Positions 9,350 to 17,661 of a DNA stretch of 64,000 nt are shown here, one piece after another. Under the pieces are notes generated by a model that was not told the DNA's origin, made no database searches, and saw only the letters and a list, made by a program, of their open reading frames with translations. The stretch lies in NCBI GenBank assembly GCA_040255465.1, contig JBDZVA010000002.1:806001-870000 (forward strand). The letters run 5' to 3'. This DNA comes from UBA5793 sp040255465 (lineage in GTDB: Bacteria; Planctomycetota; Phycisphaerae; Phycisphaerales; UBA5793). Each line of letters begins with the position of its first letter. Position 1 is the first letter of the stretch. The position numbers and the translations under genes were made by a program.

Positions 9350-10732
9350 ATGTGTCCGATTCACAACGAGCACGCGACGAACCCGACGGGACAGGCAAGG
9401 CGAGTCTCCTTTGCTGAAGCACTGAGGGTGTGGATCTATATCGGACTCAACAGTTTCGGCGGTCCGGCCGGGCAGATCGCGGTCATGCACCGGGTGCTTG
9501 TCGAGCAGAAGCGTTGGGTGAGTGAGCAGCGGTTTCTGCATGCTCTGAATTACTGCATGCTGCTGCCGGGCCCCGAGGCGACGCAGTTGGCCACCTACAT
9601 CGGCTGGCTGCTGCACCGTACTCGGGGAGGCATCGCCGCGGGCGTGCTCTTCATCCTGCCCGGGTTCGTATCGATTCTGGCATTGAGCCTGGTGTACGCC
9701 ACGTGGCACGATGTGCCAGCGGTGGATGCGGTGTTCCACGGGCTCGGGGCCGCCGTGCTCGCCGTGGTGGTCGAGGCGGTTGTTCGAATCGGAAAGCGAG
9801 CACTGCGCAATCGATGGATGGCGCTGATTGCCGCCGCGGCTTTTGTCTCCATCTTTTTTCTTGAGGTTCCGTTTCCGGCGATCGTGGCGGGGGCGGCAGC
9901 GATCGGATTCGTCGGCGGGCATTTCGCGCCCCGGGTCTTTGGCGCCGCCGGAACTCATCGTGAAGACGATCGACCCACGGCGCTGGACCTGCATGATTCC
10001 GATCACGCCAAGCCGTCGGCCTGGCGCGCGCTGCGAACGCTGGCGGTCTGTCTCACGCTCTGGTTCGGCCCCCTCCTCGTGCTGGCGCTGGTGCTAGGTC
10101 CCGATGATCTCTACACGCGAGTCGGCTTGTTCTTCAGTAAGGCGGCGGTGGTGACTTTCGGCGGGGCGTATGCGGTGCTTCCCTATGTCGCGCAGCAGGC
10201 CGTCGAGTTGTATGGCTGGCTCTCAGCTGAAGAGATGCTGCGCGGACTTGGCCTGGCGGAGACGACGCCGGGTCCGCTGATCCAGGTGGTGCAGTTCGTC
10301 GGTTTCATGGCGGCGTTCAACCACCCAGGCACGCTTCCGCCGCTGCTTGCCGGCACGCTGGCCGCGGTGCTTACGGCGTGGGTGACATTTGTGCCCTGTT
10401 TTCTGTGGATTTTTCTCGGTGCCCCTTACGTGGAGGCGGCTCGGGCCAACAAACGACTCGCGGCGGCACTGACCGGCGTCACCGCGGCAGTGGTCGGGGT
10501 GGTGCTGAATCTCGCCGTCTGGTTCGCGCTGCACACGCTCTTTGCAACGGTCGAAGTGCATCGGGTCTGGGGAGTGCGGCTGCTGGCGCCTGACTGGACG
10601 GGCGTCGACTGGCCGGCGCTGCTCGTCACGCTGGTGGCCTTTGCTGCACTGTTCTGGTGGCGTCTGGGGATGATGCGCACCCTCGCCCTGGCGGCCGCCC
10701 TGGCGCTGACGCATCACCTGGTCTTCAGTTGA
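9350..10732 (+). CDS. chrA: Chromate efflux transporter, long-chain CHR family
   Basis: A 460-residue polytopic membrane protein made of two homologous CHR halves. The first half contains GLNSFGGPAGQIAVMHR and the PGP motif LLPGPEATQLATYIG; the second contains FGGAYAVLPYVAQQAV and TPGPLIQVVQFVGF. This duplicated layout is typical of ChrA proteins that expel chromate from the cytoplasm; some homologues have other or unknown anion substrates. The start is the ATG at 9350. No chrB or other metal-resistance gene lies nearby, so a dedicated resistance operon is not evident. Confidence 0.93.
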   Translation: MCPIHNEHATNPTGQARRVSFAEALRVWIYIGLNSFGGPAGQIAVMHRVLVEQKRWVSEQRFLHALNYCMLLPGPEATQLATYIGWLLHRTRGGIAAGVLFILPGFVSILALSLVYATWHDVPAVDAVFHGLGAAVLAVVVEAVVRIGKRALRNRWMALIAAAAFVSIFFLEVPFPAIVAGAAAIGFVGGHFAPRVFGAAGTHREDDRPTALDLHDSDHAKPSAWRALRTLAVCLTLWFGPLLVLALVLGPDDLYTRVGLFFSKAAVVTFGGAYAVLPYVAQQAVELYGWLSAEEMLRGLGLAETTPGPLIQVVQFVGFMAAFNHPGTLPPLLAGTLAAVLTAWVTFVPCFLWIFLGAPYVEAARANKRLAAALTGVTAAVVGVVLNLAVWFALHTLFATVEVHRVWGVRLLAPDWTGVDWPALLVTLVAFAALFWWRLGMMRTLALAAALALTHHLVFS

Positions 10733-10759
10733 CTCCGACGCAATCAACTGGTCGGTGGT

Positions 10760-11839
10760 TCAGGCGGACTCGAGATAGGCCGCAAGCAGATTGCGCGCGG
10801 CTTCCAGATCGGTGCGATGAACCATTTCGGTTACGGTGTGAATGTACCGAGTGCCGACGGAGATCGTGATCGCTTTGGCGCCGGAGCCCGCCTTCTGGAG
10901 AGCGGCCGTATCTGTGCCGCCGCGTCCGAGGATGGATCGCTGATGCGGGATCTTGCGCTTCCTGGCGATCTCCTCAAACTGGTTGACCAGCGCATAGTTG
11001 GAGATGACTGAGCCATCCATGACGGTGATCGCGACGCCGTCGCCCTGTTTTGTGACACGATCGTTCTCGGGTACGCCGGGCGTATCGCAACAGAGGGTTG
11101 TGTCGATTCCGATGCCGACGTCGGGTTTGACGGTGTAGGCGCTGGTGATGGCGCCGCGCAGACCGACTTCTTCCTGCACGGTGAAGACGCAGTGGATTTC
11201 GCAGGCATGGTCAACACCCTTGGCCGAACCTTTGCCCTTGCCCTTGCCGGCCACTTGCCTCACCGACTCAATGCCCAGCCAGCACGCCACGCGGTTGTCC
11301 ATAGCTTTGCTGACGAGCGTGTCACCGAGTTCGGCAAATGGCTCGTGCATGACGACCATGTCGCCGATGCGGACCTTTTTCCTGACGTCGTCGAGCGACA
11401 TGCCGAGGTCGATGTAGAACTCAGTCACCTCGGGAATCTTCTTGCGATCTTCGGGTGAAGAGATGTGTATGGGTTTGCCGCCGGGGTTGAGCACGCCGAC
11501 GAGGTCCTTTTCTTCAGTGCAGACCAGAACGCGACGGGAGAAGAGGTTGCGTGCATCGAAGCCGCCGGCGGGGTTGAGCCAGACGTATCCCTTGTCGTCC
11601 ACGTGGCGGACGTAGAAGCCGATCTCGTCCATGTGGCACGCGAGCATGATGCGCAGCGGTTTCTCACCCTTGCCGGGTTTTCGCGTGGGCTTGCGCACGC
11701 AGATGAGCGAACCCATGGGGTCGGTCCGCACCTCGTCGAAGAGGCCTTTGACTTCGCGCTCGATGAGCGCCCTTACGCGTTCTTCGCGTCCGGGGATTCC
11801 GGGGGTTTCGCACAACCTTTTGAGGAGGTCAACATTCAT
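10760..11839 (-). CDS. M42 family metallopeptidase (glutamyl aminopeptidase-like)
   Basis: A 359-residue cytoplasmic aminopeptidase of the dinuclear-metal M42 family. The metal and catalytic motifs are all present: ACHMDEIGF, SKAMDNRVAC, VQEEVGLRGA with the catalytic Glu pair, GIDTTLCCD, GRGGTDTAAL and TRYIHT. M42 enzymes form dodecameric tetrahedral particles that trim oligopeptides; annotation as endoglucanase in older records is a misnomer. A Lys/Gly-rich insertion (GKGKGKGSAKG) in the middle is unusual and is probably a surface loop. The gene is convergent with chrA and divergent from ygfZ. Confidence 0.93.
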   Translation of the reverse strand: MNVDLLKRLCETPGIPGREERVRALIEREVKGLFDEVRTDPMGSLICVRKPTRKPGKGEKPLRIMLACHMDEIGFYVRHVDDKGYVWLNPAGGFDARNLFSRRVLVCTEEKDLVGVLNPGGKPIHISSPEDRKKIPEVTEFYIDLGMSLDDVRKKVRIGDMVVMHEPFAELGDTLVSKAMDNRVACWLGIESVRQVAGKGKGKGSAKGVDHACEIHCVFTVQEEVGLRGAITSAYTVKPDVGIGIDTTLCCDTPGVPENDRVTKQGDGVAITVMDGSVISNYALVNQFEEIARKRKIPHQRSILGRGGTDTAALQKAGSGAKAITISVGTRYIHTVTEMVHRTDLEAARNLLAAYLESA

Positions 11840-11946
11840 GGAGTTTCTCGCCGTTCAAGGACTTATGATTCAGGAGGAAGCGATCAGTTCGCTCCCTTCG
11901 GGTTGACTAGCGTAACCCCGCAGCGTTCAGAGGCAAGACCAATCCA

Positions 11947-13107
11947 ATGGCAGTCATCAGCCCGCTTCACAATCTTCAGGAACAGGCCGAGGCCGAGTTC
12001 ATGACCTACGGCCGTCGCGACCCCGGGTCTGCGACGGACGCCGCCGGCGCCGGCATTGAAATCGTCTCCACGTATGGCGAGATCGAGGCGGAGTATGCCT
12101 CGCTGCGTCGATCTGCGGGGCTCATGGACGTGCCGCAGCGCGGCGTGCTCCGGGTGACGGGCGCGGATCGGGGCGATTTTCTCAATCGCATGCTCACCAA
12201 TGAACTCAAGGGACTCAGCGCCGGACACGTCGTGAATGCGTTCTGGCTCAACCGAAAGGGCCGCATCGAAGCGGATTTGCGCGTCATTGAGCTGGGCGAC
12301 GAAATGCTGCTCATCGTGGACGCGACGCTCGCGCAGCGCACGGTGGATTCGCTCAACGGTTTCATCTTCAGCGAGGACGTCGCAATTGAGAATGTGACAG
12401 GGAGGTTTCACTGCCTGAGCCTGCACGGCCCCCGTGCGATCGAGTTTCTCCGCTCGACGATCGAAGAGCCGCAGGCATCAGCGCTTACGGACCTCACGCC
12501 CGGCGGAGCCATGCGGTGTGCAGCGCACGGCCATCCGATCGTGGTGTATCGAAGCGATCTCATCGGCGAAGTGGGATTGCACCTGGTCTGCCGCGCGGAA
12601 GACACGCTCGCCGTCCATGAGCAACTCCTCGAGGTGGGACTGGGTCAGGGGCTGCGATCCGTCGGCTGGCACGCTTTCAATATCGCACGCATCGAAGGCG
12701 GCTGCGCGATGCACCTCATCGATTTTGGCCTTGACTCCCTGCCGCACGAGACGGGGATTCTTCGGCAGCGCGTTTCATTCACGAAGGGCTGCTACCTCGG
12801 ACAGGAAGTTGTGGCGCGCATGGAGAGCCTCGGGCACCCGTCCAAGGTGCTGGTCGGTTTGAAGATCGAAGGCGAGCACATGCCGGTGACCGGTTCGCAG
12901 GTCTTCGACCCCGCGGACCAGATTGCCGAAGTCATCGGAGCGGTGACCAGCGCGACGCCCAGCCCGATGCTGGGGCGGACGATCATCGCTTTCGCGATGG
13001 TCAAGCATTCCAAGACACCGGTGGGCACTGAGGTGATCGTCAATGCCGAGGGCCAGCGCGCCAGGGCGACGGTCCACGACCTGAAGTTCTGGCCGCGCGA
13101 GAAGTAG
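11947..13107 (+). CDS. ygfZ: Folate-binding Fe-S repair/tRNA modification protein YgfZ (GcvT-like)
   Basis: A 386-residue GcvT-fold protein. The signature KGCYLGQEVVARMES with its essential cysteine separates YgfZ/IBA57 proteins from true aminomethyltransferases. Family members bind tetrahydrofolate and support iron-sulfur enzymes such as MiaB. The N-terminal part has the GcvT-like RGDFLNRMLTNELKGL segment and the C-terminal barrel ends with LGRTIIAFAMVKHS. No glycine-cleavage genes (gcvH, gcvP) lie nearby, which fits YgfZ rather than GcvT. The chosen ATG starts MAVISPLHNLQEQAEAEF. Confidence 0.88.
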   Translation: MAVISPLHNLQEQAEAEFMTYGRRDPGSATDAAGAGIEIVSTYGEIEAEYASLRRSAGLMDVPQRGVLRVTGADRGDFLNRMLTNELKGLSAGHVVNAFWLNRKGRIEADLRVIELGDEMLLIVDATLAQRTVDSLNGFIFSEDVAIENVTGRFHCLSLHGPRAIEFLRSTIEEPQASALTDLTPGGAMRCAAHGHPIVVYRSDLIGEVGLHLVCRAEDTLAVHEQLLEVGLGQGLRSVGWHAFNIARIEGGCAMHLIDFGLDSLPHETGILRQRVSFTKGCYLGQEVVARMESLGHPSKVLVGLKIEGEHMPVTGSQVFDPADQIAEVIGAVTSATPSPMLGRTIIAFAMVKHSKTPVGTEVIVNAEGQRARATVHDLKFWPREK

Positions 13108-13127
13108 GCCGGGCTCGTCGAGAGTCC

Positions 13128-16100
13128 TTACTCGATCACGGTCTCCACGACATTGGTCGCGCGCTGGAACTCGGCCGCCTGCAACCAGACTCTTCGACCG
13201 GTCGTTCCATCAGGAATGTGTCTGGAGAGGCTCACAGCGCCGTTCTCGTCGGCGATGCGGGCGCCGAGGAAAACGGGCGCATTGAGATCCAGCGTCACGT
13301 CAAGTTGCGAAACGTACGTGCTGCCCAGGCCGCGAATCGTGTAGAAGAAGACCACCTGCCCGTTGGGCGTGGCGCCGGTGACGTCAAGCGTGCCGCGTAC
13401 ACCGGAGACGAGTCGTGAGGAGACCAGGATCATCGGCGGATCACCGACGTCGTAGCGGGCAATCCACGTGCGCCACTGACCGTTGAGGGTGAATTCATGA
13501 TGGCCCCAGAAGGAGCCGAGGGCCGCGGGATCATTCACCGTGGCGCTGTAGTCGCCCCAGCGGCCGGACGTGTGGGCGGCAGTACTTTCCTTGACGAACT
13601 GAGGCGGCTGGAAGGTGCCGGGCGGATCGCTGAACTTGCGCACCGCCCGCGACATCGAGATGTACTCATCGGGTGAAGAGCGAGAGAAAGTGATTGCCGC
13701 ATTGCCTTGGGAATCGACACCGATGCTGGGGAAGAAGGTGTGGATTGTGCCGCCGTAGTCGAGTTCTCCCCACTGGGCGATCTCGGGATTGTTGCCGCTG
13801 GACGGCCAGCCTCGCATGTTGAACTCGTACCACCGGACGCGGGCGCGGGAGGAGTTGACGTGGTGCACCGCCCAGAGTGAATCGTTGATTTCCACGCAAC
13901 TCCAGAAGCGGGGTTCGAAGAGGAACGGCCGACTGCTCGAACCGCGCTGCGGCGGCTGATTCGGATAGGTGTACGCGGGGACCGACAACGTGTAGGTCAC
14001 ACGGCTGTAGGAGCCGAACGGATCGCGCGTGGCGTGGAAGATGACGGTGTTGTTGTTGGTGAGTTCGGTCGACTGGAGGATGTACTGGGCGGGCGCGTTG
14101 GCGTCGTGCATGACGGGAATGCCCATCGACTGTTGACTGGCGCCGGTGATCAGCTCACTTCTGGTGACCGGCGTGCCGCCGGAGAGGATCGAGTTCTTGT
14201 CGATGAAGTACAGCAGGTACTTGTCGGGCGAGAAGAAGTCAGCCGTGAGCAGCACGTTGTTGGCGTCGACAGCCATGTTGGGCGAGTCGATGTCATTGCC
14301 GGCCAGTGACGTGACGTCGAGGCGATACTTCCACCAGTCGGTTCGCGTATTGGGGGTGCTCGTCTTGGAGACGGCCAGCAGGAACATCGAACGACCGTTG
14401 CTGCTGCGCTCGCACGCCATGGCAAAGAGGCGCTGGGAATGCGGATCCCAGACGCATTCGGGGTCGAAGACGAAGTTGGTGGCTCCCAACTCACCCCAGA
14501 AGCCGAATGAATCTTCAATCTCGTCGCGAAACAGGTTGTTGCCGGTCTTGTCGAAGAGCGTGATCTCGCCGTTGGTGATGGCGAGGATGCGGTTGGGGCT
14601 GACGGCCATCTCCGGGTCGGGTGGCGTCCAGCCTGTGCTGGTCACGCCCTCAAAGCCGAAGTCGGGTCCGTCGCTTCCGCCATCGCCGAGGCGTTCGAGT
14701 TCGACGTGATTGGGATCCCAGATGGGCGGGATGGGGGAGAGTGCATCCGACTCCGCGGCCAGGTAAGCGAGGCGTTCCCCGGCTGGCGCGGTGTCGTTTA
14801 TCTCCATGCCCAATGGCAGGCGCACGGTGAGATTGACGGATGATGAATCACCCTCATGCGACGCTCCGTTCCAGCAGGTCGCGAGGCGACCGGCCGCATC
14901 GATGACGATGCGATTGGCGCCGGTCGCAGCGGTGATCTCCTGCGGTCCATCGGTGTTCACGTTCAGCACCATGGGTGAAGCGAGGATGTGTCCCTGCGCG
15001 TCGATGAGTTGACCCATGACCCCCGATCCGTTCCCATCTCCGCCGGCGCCGTCGCTGTTGTAGACGACGAGGTAGCGATCGTCGGCGGCTCGAAGGACGG
15101 TCGCCGCACTCTTCCAGCCGTTTGACGGCTCGGCGACGGTCACGACGTCGGTCAAGGGTGATCCATCGGCGTCAAAGAATCGCACATCCACGGTGAATCC
15201 GCCATCCACGGCTGTATGCCATGCGCCGACGAACCCGCCGTCGTGGGTAAGCGCGATAGACGGCTCGATGTGGTCACGCCCGTCCATCTCGTTGAGGACT
15301 ATCTCATCTCCACTGAGAGATCCATCAGCGGCGACGGGTCGGACGATCACCGCGTTGGGATTGCCGTGCTCATCCGTTCGCGCCCATGCAATGAGGTAGG
15401 AACCATCAGCAGCGCGAATAATGGACGCGTTGGCATTGTTGCCGGGGGCGTCGGCGCAGACTGCTGATTCATCGCAGGCTGGTTTACCCTGTGCGTCGAA
15501 GATGCGGCACATGATTCGACTCGCGCCTGTGGAATCGTCCACCCATGCGACCACCATTCCGCCTTGACCGTCATCGACGATGGCCGGGAGCATCTGGTTG
15601 CCAGTCTGAGTTTGATTGACGGGAATTTCGGCGCTGGCGATCCTGAGTTCGCGATCGAATCGGCGGGCGACGATTCCGGCCGCGCTGCCGTCCTGTCCGT
15701 GGGACTGCCAGACGAACCAGACGGACTCGCCGCTGGCGATGACGGCTGGGCGCTCCTGCATTCCCCGAACGAAGGCATTGATGGGGACTTCGCCGCCGAT
15801 GGCGCGGCCGAACGCATCAAAGCGCTGGGCGACCACTGCGTAGTCGCCGTGCTCCTGTCGCCGACTGTCCCAGACGGCGACGAAGCCGCCACCGGGCAGA
15901 GCGGTAAGTGCGCCGTGCTCCTGTGCGCTGCCTGTGAAGACATTGGCCTGCGTTTCGATGGCGCCCCCGCCGAAGAGAACATCCGGCTGTCCCCAGAGTG
16001 GCGAAGTGCAAGCGGCGCCCAAACCCACACAGAGCGATATCGCTGCGGGAAGAGAACACATGCGGCTCTTGCCCCGATGCGGAATACGCGATGATGACAT
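13128..16100 (-). CDS. Large exported repeat/propeller protein, 990 residues
   Basis: The ATG at 16100 has GGAGGAG four to five bases upstream and gives a signal peptide (basic PHRGKSR, hydrophobic core, cleavage near LWGQ). The N-terminal 400 residues contain about seven degenerate 50-residue repeats with GGFVAVW, GGMVVAWVDD and GGFVGAWHT cores followed by RFDAFGR or RIFDAQGK strands, as in extracellular beta-propellers. The middle (FDPECVWDPHSQRLFAMACE, PNMAVDANNVLLTADFF) resembles a second propeller. The last 95 residues form a beta-sandwich with LDVTGATPNGQVVFFYT and end FQRATNVVETVIE, a module I recall from exported proteins of planctomycetes and myxobacteria. Its role is unknown; a surface or extracellular binding protein is the best guess. 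Confidence 0.82.
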   Translation of the reverse strand: MSSSRIPHRGKSRMCSLPAAISLCVGLGAACTSPLWGQPDVLFGGGAIETQANVFTGSAQEHGALTALPGGGFVAVWDSRRQEHGDYAVVAQRFDAFGRAIGGEVPINAFVRGMQERPAVIASGESVWFVWQSHGQDGSAAGIVARRFDRELRIASAEIPVNQTQTGNQMLPAIVDDGQGGMVVAWVDDSTGASRIMCRIFDAQGKPACDESAVCADAPGNNANASIIRAADGSYLIAWARTDEHGNPNAVIVRPVAADGSLSGDEIVLNEMDGRDHIEPSIALTHDGGFVGAWHTAVDGGFTVDVRFFDADGSPLTDVVTVAEPSNGWKSAATVLRAADDRYLVVYNSDGAGGDGNGSGVMGQLIDAQGHILASPMVLNVNTDGPQEITAATGANRIVIDAAGRLATCWNGASHEGDSSSVNLTVRLPLGMEINDTAPAGERLAYLAAESDALSPIPPIWDPNHVELERLGDGGSDGPDFGFEGVTSTGWTPPDPEMAVSPNRILAITNGEITLFDKTGNNLFRDEIEDSFGFWGELGATNFVFDPECVWDPHSQRLFAMACERSSNGRSMFLLAVSKTSTPNTRTDWWKYRLDVTSLAGNDIDSPNMAVDANNVLLTADFFSPDKYLLYFIDKNSILSGGTPVTRSELITGASQQSMGIPVMHDANAPAQYILQSTELTNNNTVIFHATRDPFGSYSRVTYTLSVPAYTYPNQPPQRGSSSRPFLFEPRFWSCVEINDSLWAVHHVNSSRARVRWYEFNMRGWPSSGNNPEIAQWGELDYGGTIHTFFPSIGVDSQGNAAITFSRSSPDEYISMSRAVRKFSDPPGTFQPPQFVKESTAAHTSGRWGDYSATVNDPAALGSFWGHHEFTLNGQWRTWIARYDVGDPPMILVSSRLVSGVRGTLDVTGATPNGQVVFFYTIRGLGSTYVSQLDVTLDLNAPVFLGARIADENGAVSLSRHIPDGTTGRRVWLQAAEFQRATNVVETVIE

Positions 16101-16316
16101 GATTCTCCTCCGATGAGTTGGCTGTAATCGCCGAACGCGGCAGCGCTGCAACAATCCCCTGTCTGCCAGGATGTCGGCAAACGGCACGCTGCTCTGTTTA
16201 CCGCTCAAACGTACGTCAATTATGCGGAAAATGCAAAAACGCACCATCGATTTAAGCTGATGGTCGCGTTGAAACCGGAAAACGGCCTTGGCACAAGGGA
16301 CTTCTGGCGGTTTGGG

Positions 16317-17408
16317 TTACTTCCAGGGATCGGCGATGTGGCAAGCCCGGCCGGTCTTCGTGACGTAGTCCTGGTGGTAGTCTTCGGCCGGCCAGAAGGT
16401 CTCGGCCTTTTCAACCTGGGTCACGATCTCGCGGCCCTGGTACTTGCTCGAAGCCTGGAGTTCCTTGATGAATTCCTCCGCCTCCGCTTTCTGATCGTCG
16501 TTCACGAACCAGATGCCGGAGCGGTACTGGTCGCCGACGTCGGGCCCCTGCCGATTGAGTTGCGTGGGATCGTGCATGACGAAGAACGCTTCGAGCAGGC
16601 GGCGATAGGAGATGCGATTGGGATCGAAAACGACCTTCACGGTTTCGGCGTGGTGGGTATTGGAGTAGCAGACCTGCTTGTAGGTGGGATTGTCGACCCG
16701 GCCCTGCATGTAGCCGCTCACGGCATCGATGACGCCGGGGCCCTCGTCGAAGTAGTGCTCGATGCCCCAGAAACAGCCACCGGCGAAGTAGGCCGTGTCA
16801 GTCTTGACCGGTTGACTTTCCGCAGGCATTGGCTCGCCCTTTTCGTAGAACTTCAGGGAGGCGGAGTTGAGGCAATAACGAAGGCCGGTCGGCTTGGGTC
16901 CGTCGGTGAACACGTGACCGAGATGGGCGGTGCACCGGGCGCACTCGATTTCGGTGCGAACCATGCCGAGGCTGCGGTCTTCGATCTCGGTGATGTGGTC
17001 GGGATCAAATCCGGTGTAGAAACTCGGCCACCCGGTGCCGGAGTTGAACTTGTGATCGCTCGAGAAGAGCGGCAGACCGCAGACGACGCAGACGTATGTG
17101 CCTTGCTTCTTGTTATCGAGCAGGTTTCCACAGAATGGGGCTTCGGTGCCCGCCTTCTGGGTGACCTTGTATGCCTCGGGGTCGAGATGGGAAGCCAGTT
17201 CGGCGATGCGCCCTTTGTCGAGCGGGGTGATGTCGTAACCTGACTTCGAGTACTTCGGCGTGGACTGGTCGCTCGATGCTCGCATCGTTTCTCCATGAGT
17301 GTCTGTTGAGGCTGGATCCTGGCTGGCCGCCATTCGCGCCACCACCGTGCCGATCGTCACGGTGACAAACCCGGCAGCGAACAGAGCGATACCCATTGAT
17401 CTGGTCAT
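16317..17408 (-). CDS. msrB-msrA: Exported bifunctional methionine sulfoxide reductase, MsrB-MsrA fusion
   Basis: 363 residues. The ATG at 17408 follows AGGAG by eight bases and begins a signal peptide or membrane anchor (SMGIALFAAGFVTVTIGTVV). The MsrB domain comes first: zinc cysteines in CVVCG and CARC, the substrate motif GTGWPSF and the catalytic cysteine in RYCLNSASL. The MsrA domain follows with GCFWG holding its catalytic cysteine, and a likely resolving cysteine near the end (RACHIADPWK). MsrA reduces the S epimer and MsrB the R epimer of methionine sulfoxide. The location outside the cytoplasm means it needs an exported electron donor, which I do not see here. The known Neisseria PilB fusion has the order Trx-MsrA-MsrB, so the order here is reversed. 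Confidence 0.93.
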   Translation of the reverse strand: MTRSMGIALFAAGFVTVTIGTVVARMAASQDPASTDTHGETMRASSDQSTPKYSKSGYDITPLDKGRIAELASHLDPEAYKVTQKAGTEAPFCGNLLDNKKQGTYVCVVCGLPLFSSDHKFNSGTGWPSFYTGFDPDHITEIEDRSLGMVRTEIECARCTAHLGHVFTDGPKPTGLRYCLNSASLKFYEKGEPMPAESQPVKTDTAYFAGGCFWGIEHYFDEGPGVIDAVSGYMQGRVDNPTYKQVCYSNTHHAETVKVVFDPNRISYRRLLEAFFVMHDPTQLNRQGPDVGDQYRSGIWFVNDDQKAEAEEFIKELQASSKYQGREIVTQVEKAETFWPAEDYHQDYVTKTGRACHIADPWK

Positions 17409-17588
17409 GAACAATTCTCCTGACCCTTGACTGTAGAGGCGAATTGAAGCATCCGACGCCCCAGTCGGTGCTTGCCGGATGGTACGGCGGCGGGACCTGT
17501 CGGGTTCGTTGCTGAAAGGGCCAACCCACTGGAATTCGGTGGGTGATCGGGGCGACGGCGGATCGTGTAACCGTTTGGTCGCCGCACA

Positions 17589-17627
17589 CAAAATGGCAAC
17601 TCCCCGGCGCCAATACGCCGGGGAGTT
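17589..17627 (-). terminator. Terminator downstream of the kelch/propeller gene
   Basis: A perfect 12-bp stem (17598-17609 with 17616-17627) has a 6-nt loop. Read on the minus strand it is followed by GCCATTTT. It lies 34 bp past the stop codon at 17662. Confidence 0.8.
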
Positions 17628-17661
17628 GATGATCAACATCAGGAAAGATGCGCCTCTGGAC

